This document shows, piece by piece, positions 1-6,726 of a stretch of 10,858 bases of DNA (position 1 is its first letter; each line of letters starts with the position of its first letter). A program made the translations under genes and the position numbers. A model generated the notes under the pieces. It worked only from the letters and a program-made list of their open reading frames with translations. It was not told the origin of the DNA and did not search any database. Origin of the DNA: Lachnospiraceae bacterium (lineage in GTDB: Bacteria; Bacillota; Clostridia; Lachnospirales; Lachnospiraceae); contig VSOA01000110.1 in the NCBI GenBank assembly GCA_009774585.1, positions 1 to 10,858 of the forward strand, in the 5' to 3' direction.

Positions 1-845
1 CGTATCCAAACAGCGAGTTTCTGGAAGACTGGCTGTGTCGTACGTGCGAAATCATCGACCGCTATCAGCCTAAGATTCTCTATTTTGACTGGTGGATTCA
101 GCATGAAGCATACAAACCCTATCTGCGCAAAATTGCGGCATACTACTATAACCGCGGCTTAGAATGGGGCGCACCGACCGCTATCTGTTACAAACATGAC
201 GCAATGGCTTTCGGCAGCGGAATCGTAGATGTGGAGCGGGGGAAATTCGCATCTGCCAAGCCATACCACTGGCAGACAGACACCGCCATCGCCCGAAATT
301 CTTGGTGTTATACTACTTCTTTGGACTATAAGAGCAGCTACGAATTAATCTGTTATCTTATCGACGTAGTCAGCAAAAACGGAAATCTTCTGCTCAATGT
401 CGGTCCTAAGGCAGACGGCACTTTTGCCGAAGAAGACGCTGCCATTCTGAATGATATCGGCAGCTGGCTCTCCGTAAACGGTGAAGCCGTCTACAATTCG
501 AAACCATGGCGTTATGCCGCCGAAGGGCCTACGGTGGAAACGGAAGGACAATTCAGCGATTCATCCGCCACTGAATATACGCACGAGGACTTCCGATTTA
601 CCGCCGGAAACGGTTGTATCTACGTTACCTGCCTGAAATATCCCGAAAACGGCAGACTAACCGTCCGCGCGCTCTCCAAATCAAAAGACGCCAACAAACC
701 TAACTTTCACGGTATCATCCGCGATGTGAACGTCCTTGGCTTTGAGGAACACCCGGCTTATGCTATTGACGATGCCGGACTGCATATTACAACGCAGAAT
801 GTACAAAGCGAGTTTCCTGTTGTATTTAAGGTAATCGTAGAATGA
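1..845 (+). CDS. GH29 alpha-L-fucosidase, C-terminal part (5' end outside window)
   Basis: Only the last 280 codons are present; the frame is open from position 3 to TGA at 843-845, so the start lies upstream of the window. Family GH29 removes alpha-L-fucose with retention through an aspartate nucleophile. The visible part starts in the catalytic barrel: 'PKILYFDWW' (Asp codon 87-89) matches the GH29 nucleophile strand, 'DVERGK' near codon 227 is a conserved downstream loop that may hold the acid/base, and 'NSWCYTTSLDYKSSYELI' then 'SKNGNLLLNVGPKADGTF' is the highly typical end of the GH29 domain. The last ~110 residues are predicted to be the beta-sandwich C-terminal domain of fucosidases ('RDVNVLGFEEHPAY', 'DDAGLHI', 'FPVVFKVIVE'). 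The missing N-terminus prevents a decision on secretion. Fucose caps on dicot xyloglucan or host glycans are possible substrates; the nearby xyloglucan-type enzymes favour the first. Confidence 0.93.
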   Translation, partial: YPNSEFLEDWLCRTCEIIDRYQPKILYFDWWIQHEAYKPYLRKIAAYYYNRGLEWGAPTAICYKHDAMAFGSGIVDVERGKFASAKPYHWQTDTAIARNSWCYTTSLDYKSSYELICYLIDVVSKNGNLLLNVGPKADGTFAEEDAAILNDIGSWLSVNGEAVYNSKPWRYAAEGPTVETEGQFSDSSATEYTHEDFRFTAGNGCIYVTCLKYPENGRLTVRALSKSKDANKPNFHGIIRDVNVLGFEEHPAYAIDDAGLHITTQNVQSEFPVVFKVIVE

Positions 846-849
846 TGGT

Positions 850-889
850 ATAGCCGAAATGGTACATAACTTTGCATCATTTCGGCTAT
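850..889 (+). terminator. Stem-loop after the fucosidase gene, probable terminator
   Basis: A perfect 12-bp inverted repeat pairs 850-861 (ATAGCCGAAATG) with 878-889 (CATTTCGGCTAT), with a 16-nt loop, starting 4 bp after the fucosidase stop. The tract after the stem (GCTTAACTGCCTTTCTTG) is only moderately T-rich, so it may be a weak intrinsic terminator or an mRNA-stabilising 3' hairpin. It separates the fucosidase from the regulator gene that follows. Confidence 0.6.
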
Positions 890-941
890 GCTTAACTGCC
901 TTTCTTGCACAAACCTCCTTTTCATGTTACGATAACTCTAA

Positions 942-969
942 TGGACAAGTGTAGTACCTAACATATTTT
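942..969 (+). promoter_or_regulatory. Candidate sigma-A promoter for the response regulator
   Basis: TGGACA at 942-947 (5 of 6 to the -35 consensus) is followed after 16 bp by TATTTT at 964-969 (4 of 6 to the -10 consensus). This would start a transcript about 40 bp ahead of the ATG at 1015. A second candidate, TTGCAC at 905-910 with 17 bp to TACGAT at 928-933, has weaker hexamers but carries an extended -10 TG. Either would allow the regulator to be transcribed apart from the fucosidase. Sequence match only. Confidence 0.4.
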
Positions 970-1014
970 AACAGCCTATTGTCAGAGATATGAATAGGGA
1001 GGTTCAAGGGGAAT

Positions 1015-2646
1015 ATGAGTAAGAATATGGAAACCTTATTTATTGCCGACGATGAGTCTTCAATCAGAGAAGGTTTAAAATACATTATTGACTGGGAATC
1101 TTTAGGTTTTCGTCTGTGTGGAGAGGCCGCCAACGGGGAGGATGCGCTCACACAGATTCTCGCCTTAAATCCCGGTCTTGTTTTGTTGGACGTCAAAATG
1201 CCCAAAATGCGCGGAACTGAAGTCATCCGTCTTGCACGGAAATCCGGCTATCAAGGTAAATGTATCATCTTAAGCGGCTACTCTGATTTCCAATACGCGC
1301 AGGAAGCCATCAAAGGCGGCGTCAGTTTCTATCTCACCAAACCGATTGACGAGGACGAACTCACCCAGACAGTCACAAGGATCAGAGAAATGCTGTCTGA
1401 AGAAAAACAGCGTTCTTCTCACTTTACGGCATATCGAAATAAAGCGAAGCGCATTGTATTATATGAACTGATGATCAACAGATTATCCGCTCCGCTGTCA
1501 GAGGCGGATTGCGCTCATTTCCGGCTAAATGCAGATTCTTATCAGGTTGTAATCTGTGAAGATTTTCACACACAATCTGCTGCGGCGCCTTATACTTTTG
1601 CGGAACTTTTGAAAGTGACCAACAAAGATAACAGTATTTTTGAACATCTGGCAGTAGAAGAGCGGGATGTTGTTCTGCTAAAGGGTGCTCTTGGTCTGAA
1701 TCGCCTTATTGACTTTCTGGACCGTTTCGAAGCAAGAAAGCTCCAACCCGGAAGCCCGTTGGAATCCATGTTCTTAGCTTACGGCAGACCGGTTTCTACG
1801 ATTGAAGACATTCATCTTTCTTATGAAGATGCGTCTGCTCTTCTTGAACGGCGTTTTTTCTGTTCACAAGGCCAACACACAATGGGATTTGACACGCTTC
1901 CTGATTTTACTCCGGACACAAATATCCCTCCTTCTCATCACGAAATTATAAAGCTTGACGAGAGTACTCTGCGTGATTACAGCGGGCGTTTCGTCAATTA
2001 CATTCAGACATATAACCGCTCGATGACCGCTGATACTCTATTTGAATTGGAAAACGCTCTCTCACATGTGTCGAATCAAATCTATGACATCAGACTTTTT
2101 CTTGCGGATTTATGCTTGCAGATTAAGGGCGAACTCAAGAGAAACTACGCCTCCTTAGATCTGCCCTTTGCCACCAACTCTTCAGTCATTGAATTCATCG
2201 GAAGCCGGAATTATCTTTATGAGATCATTGGTTTTCTCTCGAATCAGTTTGAAACAATCATGGACGCCATGGGTAATCCTTCCCGCGATACGATACTGGA
2301 TGATATTCTATACTATATTGATCACAATTTTCGCGATAATATCAAGCTGGAAACCATTGCGCCGCTCTTTGGCTACAACAGCGCCTATCTTGGCAAAATA
2401 TTCACAAAAGCGGTCGGTGAAAGTTTTAACTCTTACGTTGACCACAAACGCATTGACCATTCAAAGCAGCTTCTTTTAGAAAATAACTTAAAGGTATATG
2501 AAGTCGCCGAACAGGTAGGCTATAAAAATGTGGATTATTTCCATAAAAAATTCAAGAAATATGTGGGTATCAGTCCTGCGGAATTCCGTAAAGAAAAGAA
2601 CAGTGAATCAACATCCGAAAAATACCCCCCCCCCACAAAAAAATGA
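1015..2646 (+). CDS. YesN-type response regulator, REC + AraC DNA-binding domain
   Basis: A 543-residue two-component transcription regulator. Residues 6-125 form a receiver domain: acidic pair Asp12/Asp13, phospho-acceptor Asp59 in 'LVLLDVKMPKMRG', switch Ser87 in 'IILSGYSDFQYA' and Lys109 in 'LTKPID'. Residues about 126-425 are the variable linker typical of long YesN-like proteins and match nothing I can name. Residues about 426-528 are an AraC/XylS helix-turn-helix domain ('LETIAPLFGYNSAYLGKIF', then 'VAEQVGYKNVDYFHKKFKKY' and 'GISPAEFRK'). The start at 1015 follows AGGGAGG at 996-1002 (12-bp spacing, rather long) with AAGGGGA closer in; an ATG at 1027 is the alternative. Its natural partner is the YesM-like kinase at 6727-8538, and likely targets are the transporter and enzyme genes. 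The last codons run through a C10 tract (separate entry). Confidence 0.93.
   Translation: MSKNMETLFIADDESSIREGLKYIIDWESLGFRLCGEAANGEDALTQILALNPGLVLLDVKMPKMRGTEVIRLARKSGYQGKCIILSGYSDFQYAQEAIKGGVSFYLTKPIDEDELTQTVTRIREMLSEEKQRSSHFTAYRNKAKRIVLYELMINRLSAPLSEADCAHFRLNADSYQVVICEDFHTQSAAAPYTFAELLKVTNKDNSIFEHLAVEERDVVLLKGALGLNRLIDFLDRFEARKLQPGSPLESMFLAYGRPVSTIEDIHLSYEDASALLERRFFCSQGQHTMGFDTLPDFTPDTNIPPSHHEIIKLDESTLRDYSGRFVNYIQTYNRSMTADTLFELENALSHVSNQIYDIRLFLADLCLQIKGELKRNYASLDLPFATNSSVIEFIGSRNYLYEIIGFLSNQFETIMDAMGNPSRDTILDDILYYIDHNFRDNIKLETIAPLFGYNSAYLGKIFTKAVGESFNSYVDHKRIDHSKQLLLENNLKVYEVAEQVGYKNVDYFHKKFKKYVGISPAEFRKEKNSESTSEKYPPPTKK
2625..2634 (+). repeat. Homopolymeric C10 tract at the regulator's 3' end
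   Basis: Ten consecutive C bases encode part of the terminal '...YPPPTKK', followed after AC by seven A's (2637-2643) that run into the TGA stop. Such tracts are prone to replication slippage and to sequencing error. A C9 version would end in ten other residues (PPPQKNDTTS) and C11 would extend further; in both cases the AraC domain is already complete, so the regulator should stay functional. Confidence 0.9.
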
Positions 2647-2702
2647 CACCACGTCATAAATATCTGTGCGTATATGCAATAACTGTTTATTCATATCGTC
2701 AA

Positions 2703-2736
2703 AAACTGCCATACCGAATCACCGATATGGCAGTTT
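2703..2736 (-). terminator. Intrinsic terminator of the transporter genes, possibly bidirectional
   Basis: A perfect 11-bp stem pairs 2703-2713 (AAACTGCCATA) with 2726-2736, with a 12-nt loop. Read on the minus strand the stem ends in TTTTT (complement of 2701-2705), giving a rho-independent terminator 59 bp past the stop of the solute-binding protein. Read on the plus strand it is followed by ATTTCATT, so it may also stop the convergent response-regulator transcript. It is the only clear structure in the 148-bp gap 2647-2794. Confidence 0.78.
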
Positions 2737-2794
2737 ATTTCATTGTATTACTATGCTACAGTTTGACATAATCCTTAACTGTTACTGCATTTGA

Positions 2795-4537
2795 TTACTG
2801 TACGATTGCAACCTTCTCTGCGATGATATTTGTCATCATCTCTTCTGCTTCGCTCATACCTGTTGCTTCCAATTCAGCAATCATTGCATCATAGTTTGCA
2901 TCAAATTCAGCCTCTGTACCTGTCACACATTTAATCAGTGCAGACCAAGCCACCTCATCAAGCTTATCTACGATTTCAGTGAATTCAAGCGGCATTGCAT
3001 ATGCCCAAAGCGGAGAGTAGTCAGGTGTCTCAAACTCATCAGGCTGCGGGAATACATCTACCAGAAGTTCAACGCCCCATGCCTCGCATGCTGCCTTCTC
3101 TTCTTCATTGTACTCATTGATAACGGCATCTTTACTTACTGTCGTATATGTGCTTCCTGTAGGATCTAAGATACCATCGCCATAAGACGGGAACGGATAG
3201 TTGTGGAAACCAACGCCTGTCTTCTTGGAGTAATCTGCATCTTCCTGCGCATATTTAATCTCTTCTTCTGTTCTGTAACGATGTCCTTCATCGTCGATGA
3301 AGTAGTTTACACCTTCAATACCCCATTTATTCAGTACCTGACCCTCGTCTGAGCAAAGGAAGTCGATGAACTTAATTGCTGCAACAGGATCTTTACAAGA
3401 TGTCGTAATACCAACGCCGGTACCTGTTGTCAGACCCTGATACATAAGAGACGGACATTTTATATCCGGCGTCATACCAGTGGGAAGACCACAGTAAGTA
3501 AGATTGTATTTACCATCTGCCTTTAATACCTTCTCACCATCCTGATAATCCCAATCCTTGTCGAACAGACATACGACACGACCGGACGCAATCTTAGCGA
3601 TGTAATCTTCATGTGTCTGTGTTGCAAATTCAGGATCAAGGATGCCTTCGTTGTACATACGGCATAACCATTTGAAATACTGTCTCTCATTATCGGAACG
3701 GAATTTGTATACACCCTTGTTATCTTCCGTTACAATCCACTGTCCGTTATCCGGCGCGCCGTCTGCGATAAATCCGGCAGGGTTGCCAAGTGTAATCAGC
3801 CAATGCCAGTCAGAAGTAGACAATGTGATACCAATCTTGTCAAGACCGTCTTCCGTCGTAGGATTCTCGGCAATATAGTCTTTAATCATAGCTTCCAGTT
3901 CTTCAAGAGACTGCGGAATCTGATAATCTTTCGCTTTCAGCGCGTCCCACTGAATCTGAATGTTACCGCAATCCTTAAACTTCGTACCACCTACTACATA
4001 CGCAGATAACTGATAGATTGACGGATCGTCTGCGGACTGTTTTAATTTCTCGAACTCTTCGCCATAAAGCTTCTTAATGTTAGGACCATACTGCTCAATC
4101 AAATCTGTCATATCAATCATCGCGCCTGCATCAATCATGTTGCCTGCAGAACCTTTTGCAAAGATAATATCCGGATAATTCTGCTCTGCGATCATCAGTG
4201 CAACCGCTTCACTCTCATCATTACCGCCGACAGGACGTGTTGTCTTAAGTTTAACGCCTGTTGCTGCCGTAATTGCCTCTGCAACAGGATCTGTCCAAGG
4301 ATCGTCCTGATTTGCATCTGCATTGAAGAATGTCAATTCAATCACTTCGCCTGATGCTGCACTGCCTGCATCGCTGCTTGCACCGTCATCAGTTGCTGCC
4401 GTGCTGCTGCCGTCATCGGTTGTCGTACTGCTTGTATCAGCCGCCGGTGCATCACTACCGCCGCCTCCACAACCGGCAAGTGTACCGGCTACCATTGTCA
4501 CTGCTAGTAACAATGCACAAATTTTTTTGTTTTTCAT
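2795..4537 (-). CDS. Extracellular solute-binding lipoprotein of a sugar ABC importer (LplA type)
   Basis: A 580-residue family 1 solute-binding protein. The N-terminus is a lipoprotein signal: 'MKNKK', a hydrophobic stretch and the lipobox LAGC with Cys23 as the predicted lipidated residue, then Gly4 and a Ser/Thr/Asp/Ala-rich tether to about residue 65. The mature domain opens with 'IELTFFNADANQDDPW' and contains 'NYPDIIFAKGSAGNMIDAG', the usual opening of the large LplA-like binding proteins, and many Trp/Tyr residues suited to stacking on sugar rings. Length is normal for this large subclass. AAGGGAG (complement of 4545-4551) lies 7 bp ahead of the ATG. It is the last gene after two permeases, across a 141-bp gap that may carry its own promoter. 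The ligand cannot be read from sequence; xyloglucan oligosaccharides are my inference from neighbours. Confidence 0.93.
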   Translation of the reverse strand: MKNKKICALLLAVTMVAGTLAGCGGGGSDAPAADTSSTTTDDGSSTAATDDGASSDAGSAASGEVIELTFFNADANQDDPWTDPVAEAITAATGVKLKTTRPVGGNDESEAVALMIAEQNYPDIIFAKGSAGNMIDAGAMIDMTDLIEQYGPNIKKLYGEEFEKLKQSADDPSIYQLSAYVVGGTKFKDCGNIQIQWDALKAKDYQIPQSLEELEAMIKDYIAENPTTEDGLDKIGITLSTSDWHWLITLGNPAGFIADGAPDNGQWIVTEDNKGVYKFRSDNERQYFKWLCRMYNEGILDPEFATQTHEDYIAKIASGRVVCLFDKDWDYQDGEKVLKADGKYNLTYCGLPTGMTPDIKCPSLMYQGLTTGTGVGITTSCKDPVAAIKFIDFLCSDEGQVLNKWGIEGVNYFIDDEGHRYRTEEEIKYAQEDADYSKKTGVGFHNYPFPSYGDGILDPTGSTYTTVSKDAVINEYNEEEKAACEAWGVELLVDVFPQPDEFETPDYSPLWAYAMPLEFTEIVDKLDEVAWSALIKCVTGTEAEFDANYDAMIAELEATGMSEAEEMMTNIIAEKVAIVQ

Positions 4538-4581
4538 ACTTTTTCTCCCTTCTGTTGCTCAATAAAGCATCTTTATATTTG

Positions 4582-4611
4582 TATACCGGCACTTTATACC
4601 GCTCCGGCATA
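4582..4611 (-). other. Intercistronic stem-loop ahead of the solute-binding protein gene
   Basis: In the 141-bp gap, 4582-4589 (TATACCGG) pairs with 4604-4611 (CCGGCATA) over 8 bp, with one G-U on the RNA strand and a 14-nt loop. There is no T-run after it, so it does not look like a terminator. Such hairpins between transporter genes commonly protect the downstream message, which would suit the higher demand for binding protein than for permease. The heptamer TATACCG occurs twice here, at 4582-4588 and 4595-4601. Confidence 0.35.
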
Positions 4612-4637
4612 TAAATACCATTTAAATCAAATTTCAA
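4608..4637 (-). promoter_or_regulatory. Candidate internal promoter for the solute-binding protein gene
   Basis: On the minus strand TTGAAA (4637-4632, 5 of 6 to -35) is followed after 18 bp by TATATG (4613-4608, 4 of 6 to -10), about 70 bp ahead of the start codon. It would allow the binding protein to be made without the permeases. The -10 overlaps the intercistronic hairpin, so both calls may not be true together. Weak, sequence-only evidence. Confidence 0.28.
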
Positions 4638-4678
4638 TCCCTGCGGATATCCATAAGCTAGCTCAATCTTCGTAACCG

Positions 4679-5566
4679 TTAATCTTTGACTGCACCGACT
4701 GTCATACCACCTACAAAATATTTCTGCAGGAACGGATATACAATAATAATTGGCACTGTCGCCACAATGGTTACTGCCATTCGCACGGACAGCGGTGATA
4801 CGGCGTTCCTCAACTGCTCCGCAGCATGAGGATCAATCTTGACCGTCGCCTTCTCCATAATCTCATACAATACATACTGTAAGGTCGGCAGTTCCTTTGC
4901 ATACAGATAAGTATCCATGAAGGAGTTCCACTGTCCTACTGCATAGAACAGAGCTACCGTTGCCAGAACCGGTTTACAAAGAGGCAATACAATTTTCGCC
5001 CAGATAATAAAGTCATTGGCGCCATCCACTCTCGCCGCCTCCTGCAACGCCAGCGGAAGACCTTCGATGAAAGAGCGCACCAGTATCATATTGTAAACCC
5101 AGATCAAACCCGGAATGATGTAAACCAAAAAGTTGTTACCCAGCTTTAATGTTCTCATAAGAAGCAGGTATTCCGGAATCAACCCGCCGCTGATATACAT
5201 CGTAATAACAAACAATGTGGTAAATAATTTGTTAAAATAGAAATCCTTTCTGCTGAGCACATAGGCAAGCATTGCCGTACAAATCACACCGACTCCCGCA
5301 CCAATCACGGTTCTTAATACAGAAAGTATAAATGCCTGACCTAAATTATTCTCCTTAAATACATAGATATAGTTGCTCCATGTAAATTTTCTCGGAATAA
5401 CAAAGTTAATATTACGCATCGTATCAATCGGGTCATTAAATGATATCGCGAGCACGTTCAAAAACGGATAAATCGTAATAATAATTAAAAAGATAAAGAC
5501 AACCAGCAATATGTAGTCCAGAATATTATCACGACTCTTAATTCTGTTACTCTTTACATTCGCCAT
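4679..5566 (-). CDS. Sugar ABC transporter permease (LplC/YtcP type)
   Basis: A 295-residue membrane subunit of a binding-protein-dependent sugar importer. The protein has about six hydrophobic segments, the first at residues 16-42 ('ILLVVFIFLIIITIYPFLNV'). The cytoplasmic EAA loop that docks on the ATPase is clear at residues 176-199: 'EAARVDGANDFIIWAKIVLP'. The N-terminal 'YPFLNVLAISF' and the C-terminal 'KYFVGGMTVGAVKD' are hallmarks of the LplC/YtcP branch of the MalG-like family. Its ribosome binding site AGGAGGGA (complement of 5573-5580) overlaps the stop codon of the preceding permease, and the gap is 13 bp, so the two permeases are one translational unit forming a heterodimer. No ATP-binding subunit is encoded in the window; a shared MsmK-like ATPase is expected elsewhere. 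Confidence 0.95.
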   Translation of the reverse strand: MANVKSNRIKSRDNILDYILLVVFIFLIIITIYPFLNVLAISFNDPIDTMRNINFVIPRKFTWSNYIYVFKENNLGQAFILSVLRTVIGAGVGVICTAMLAYVLSRKDFYFNKLFTTLFVITMYISGGLIPEYLLLMRTLKLGNNFLVYIIPGLIWVYNMILVRSFIEGLPLALQEAARVDGANDFIIWAKIVLPLCKPVLATVALFYAVGQWNSFMDTYLYAKELPTLQYVLYEIMEKATVKIDPHAAEQLRNAVSPLSVRMAVTIVATVPIIIVYPFLQKYFVGGMTVGAVKD

Positions 5567-5579
5567 GATCGTTCCCTCC

Positions 5580-6521
5580 TTATATCAGCCTGCTCTCGCC
5601 GAGTAAGCCTGCAACCTTATTTGCAATAAACAAAAGTGCAATGCCGACTAACGACTGGAACATACCGATTGCGGTACCTAAACCATAGTTACTGTTACCA
5701 ATACCTCTGACGTAAGCAAACCATGAAAGTACCATCGCATGATCCTGAACAATACCGTTACTGAGAAGCATCTGACGCTCCATACCTACATTCAATGCTC
5801 CGCCAATGCTCATAATCAGCAGTACGACAATCGTCGGCTTGATACCCGGCAGCGTAATATGCCATATTCTCTGTAAACGATTGGCGCCATCCACCTTAGC
5901 CGCCTCATATAATCCTTGATCGATTCCCGCCATAGCGGAGAGATAAACAATTGCATCCCAGCCTACCTCTTTCCATGTATTGATCAAAACAACCGTAAAC
6001 CAGAACAGCGGTGAATTCGTACTCATAAGTCCAAGCTTTGTATTTAGTACAGTGTCAAGCATACCGCCGTCATTCAATACCATCTTCGCAATACTTGCGA
6101 TAACCACCCATGATACAAAGTGCGGCAGATAGGAAATCGTCTGTGTTATTTTCTTAAATTTAACAAAGCGTATTTCATTCAGCATCAGCGCAAACAGAAT
6201 CGCCATAATCGTTCCAAAAGCAATTCCAATAATACTGAGTCCGACCGTATTGATCAGGGTCTGCATAAACATACGGTCTTCAAAAGCCTTGATAAAATTA
6301 TCAAATCCCGCAAACGGTCTCTGCCATACAGGCAGCGTCATAGTCTTCGGACGCACGTCCTGAAATGCCATTGTCCATCCCCACAACGGAATGTACTTGA
6401 AAACAATCAGCCAGACAACAAAAGGGAGTGACATCAGTAGCAGATATCGCTGTTTCCACATTAAATGCATGCTGAACTTCGGTTTTATCACTTTCTCTTT
6501 CGGAGCTTTTCTCACACTCAT
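5580..6521 (-). CDS. Sugar ABC transporter permease (LplB type)
   Basis: A 313-residue membrane subunit, first gene of the transporter unit. A basic N-terminal tail (residues 1-24) leads into the first membrane span with 'RYLLLMSLPFVVWLIVFKY' and 'PLWGWTMAFQDV', a signature of LplB/YtcP-like permeases. The ATPase-docking EAA loop is at residues 206-229: 'EAAKVDGANRLQRIWHITLP'. The C-terminus 'YGLGTAIGMFQSLVGIALLF' followed by 'NKVAGLLGES' is also typical. AAAGGA (complement of 6531-6536) sits 9 bp ahead of the ATG. It is separated from the kinase gene upstream by 205 bp containing a hairpin and promoter-like elements, so it probably starts a transcript of its own. It pairs with the permease at 4679-5566. 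Confidence 0.95.
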   Translation of the reverse strand: MSVRKAPKEKVIKPKFSMHLMWKQRYLLLMSLPFVVWLIVFKYIPLWGWTMAFQDVRPKTMTLPVWQRPFAGFDNFIKAFEDRMFMQTLINTVGLSIIGIAFGTIMAILFALMLNEIRFVKFKKITQTISYLPHFVSWVVIASIAKMVLNDGGMLDTVLNTKLGLMSTNSPLFWFTVVLINTWKEVGWDAIVYLSAMAGIDQGLYEAAKVDGANRLQRIWHITLPGIKPTIVVLLIMSIGGALNVGMERQMLLSNGIVQDHAMVLSWFAYVRGIGNSNYGLGTAIGMFQSLVGIALLFIANKVAGLLGESRLI

Positions 6522-6586
6522 ATTCGCTCATCCTTTCATATGATTCTTTGGAACACTTCTCTTCGTATACCTTCTTAGGCAAGAAA

Positions 6587-6636
6587 GCATCATAAGAAAA
6601 ATGCATCGCAGGAAAGATTCATCCTATGATGCATTT
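6587..6636 (-). promoter_or_regulatory. Structured leader before the permease genes: alternative hairpins, terminator or attenuator
   Basis: Hairpin A: 6599-6607 (AAATGCATC) pairs perfectly with 6628-6636, extended inward by AGGA/TCCT (6610-6613 with 6622-6625) past one G-U and one mismatch. On the minus strand it is followed by TTCTTATG, with the last T's of the stem adding a short U-run. Hairpin B: 6587-6594 (GCATCATA) pairs perfectly with 6625-6632, using the same arm, so A and B exclude each other. This can be a terminator for the kinase transcript, or a read-through control in the permease leader. It lies 66 to 115 bp ahead of the permease start. Confidence 0.5.
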
Positions 6637-6713
6637 ATTATAAAATTATAAAAACAATAAAAATACCGAAAAAATTATGGAAAAAATACAGTCTTTTTTT
6701 TACCTTACTTTTT
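6637..6713 (-). promoter_or_regulatory. AT-rich promoter region with two TATAAT boxes and phased T-tracts
   Basis: Two perfect -10 hexamers, TATAAT, occur on the minus strand at 6650-6645 and 6642-6637, but nothing close to TTGACA lies 16-18 bp upstream of either. Upstream, T- or A-runs of 5-8 bases recur at 6709-6713, 6694-6701, 6681-6686, 6669-6674, 6659-6663 and 6650-6654, at centre spacings of roughly 9-14 bp. That pattern suits bent DNA or an UP-like element and an activator-dependent promoter, plausibly driven by the AraC-type regulator in this window. The proposed start, near 6638, would include the whole leader hairpin. Confidence 0.4.
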
Positions 6714-6726
6714 GCACTTGGCTCTA

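Noticed and set aside
979..1002. TTGTCA at 979-984 as a -35 box for the response regulator
   Set aside because: The matching -10 would fall on the ribosome binding site at 996-1012, leaving no room for a leader.
4323..4614. Plus-strand open frames opposite the start of the binding-protein gene
   Set aside because: They are antisense to the lipoprotein signal and low-complexity tether, and their Leu/Ser/Pro-rich composition simply mirrors that repeat-like sequence.
4455..4637. Possible 60-residue gene on the - strand starting at TTG 4637
   Set aside because: It has no Shine-Dalgarno and its second half overlaps the start of the binding-protein gene in another frame, ending in Arg/Trp-rich sequence. 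Kept only as part of the gap observation.
6681..6701. A6-TACAGTC-T8 on the + strand as an intrinsic terminator
   Set aside because: The stem would consist only of A-T pairs with no G-C base, too weak to terminate; it is better explained as part of the T/A-tract series.
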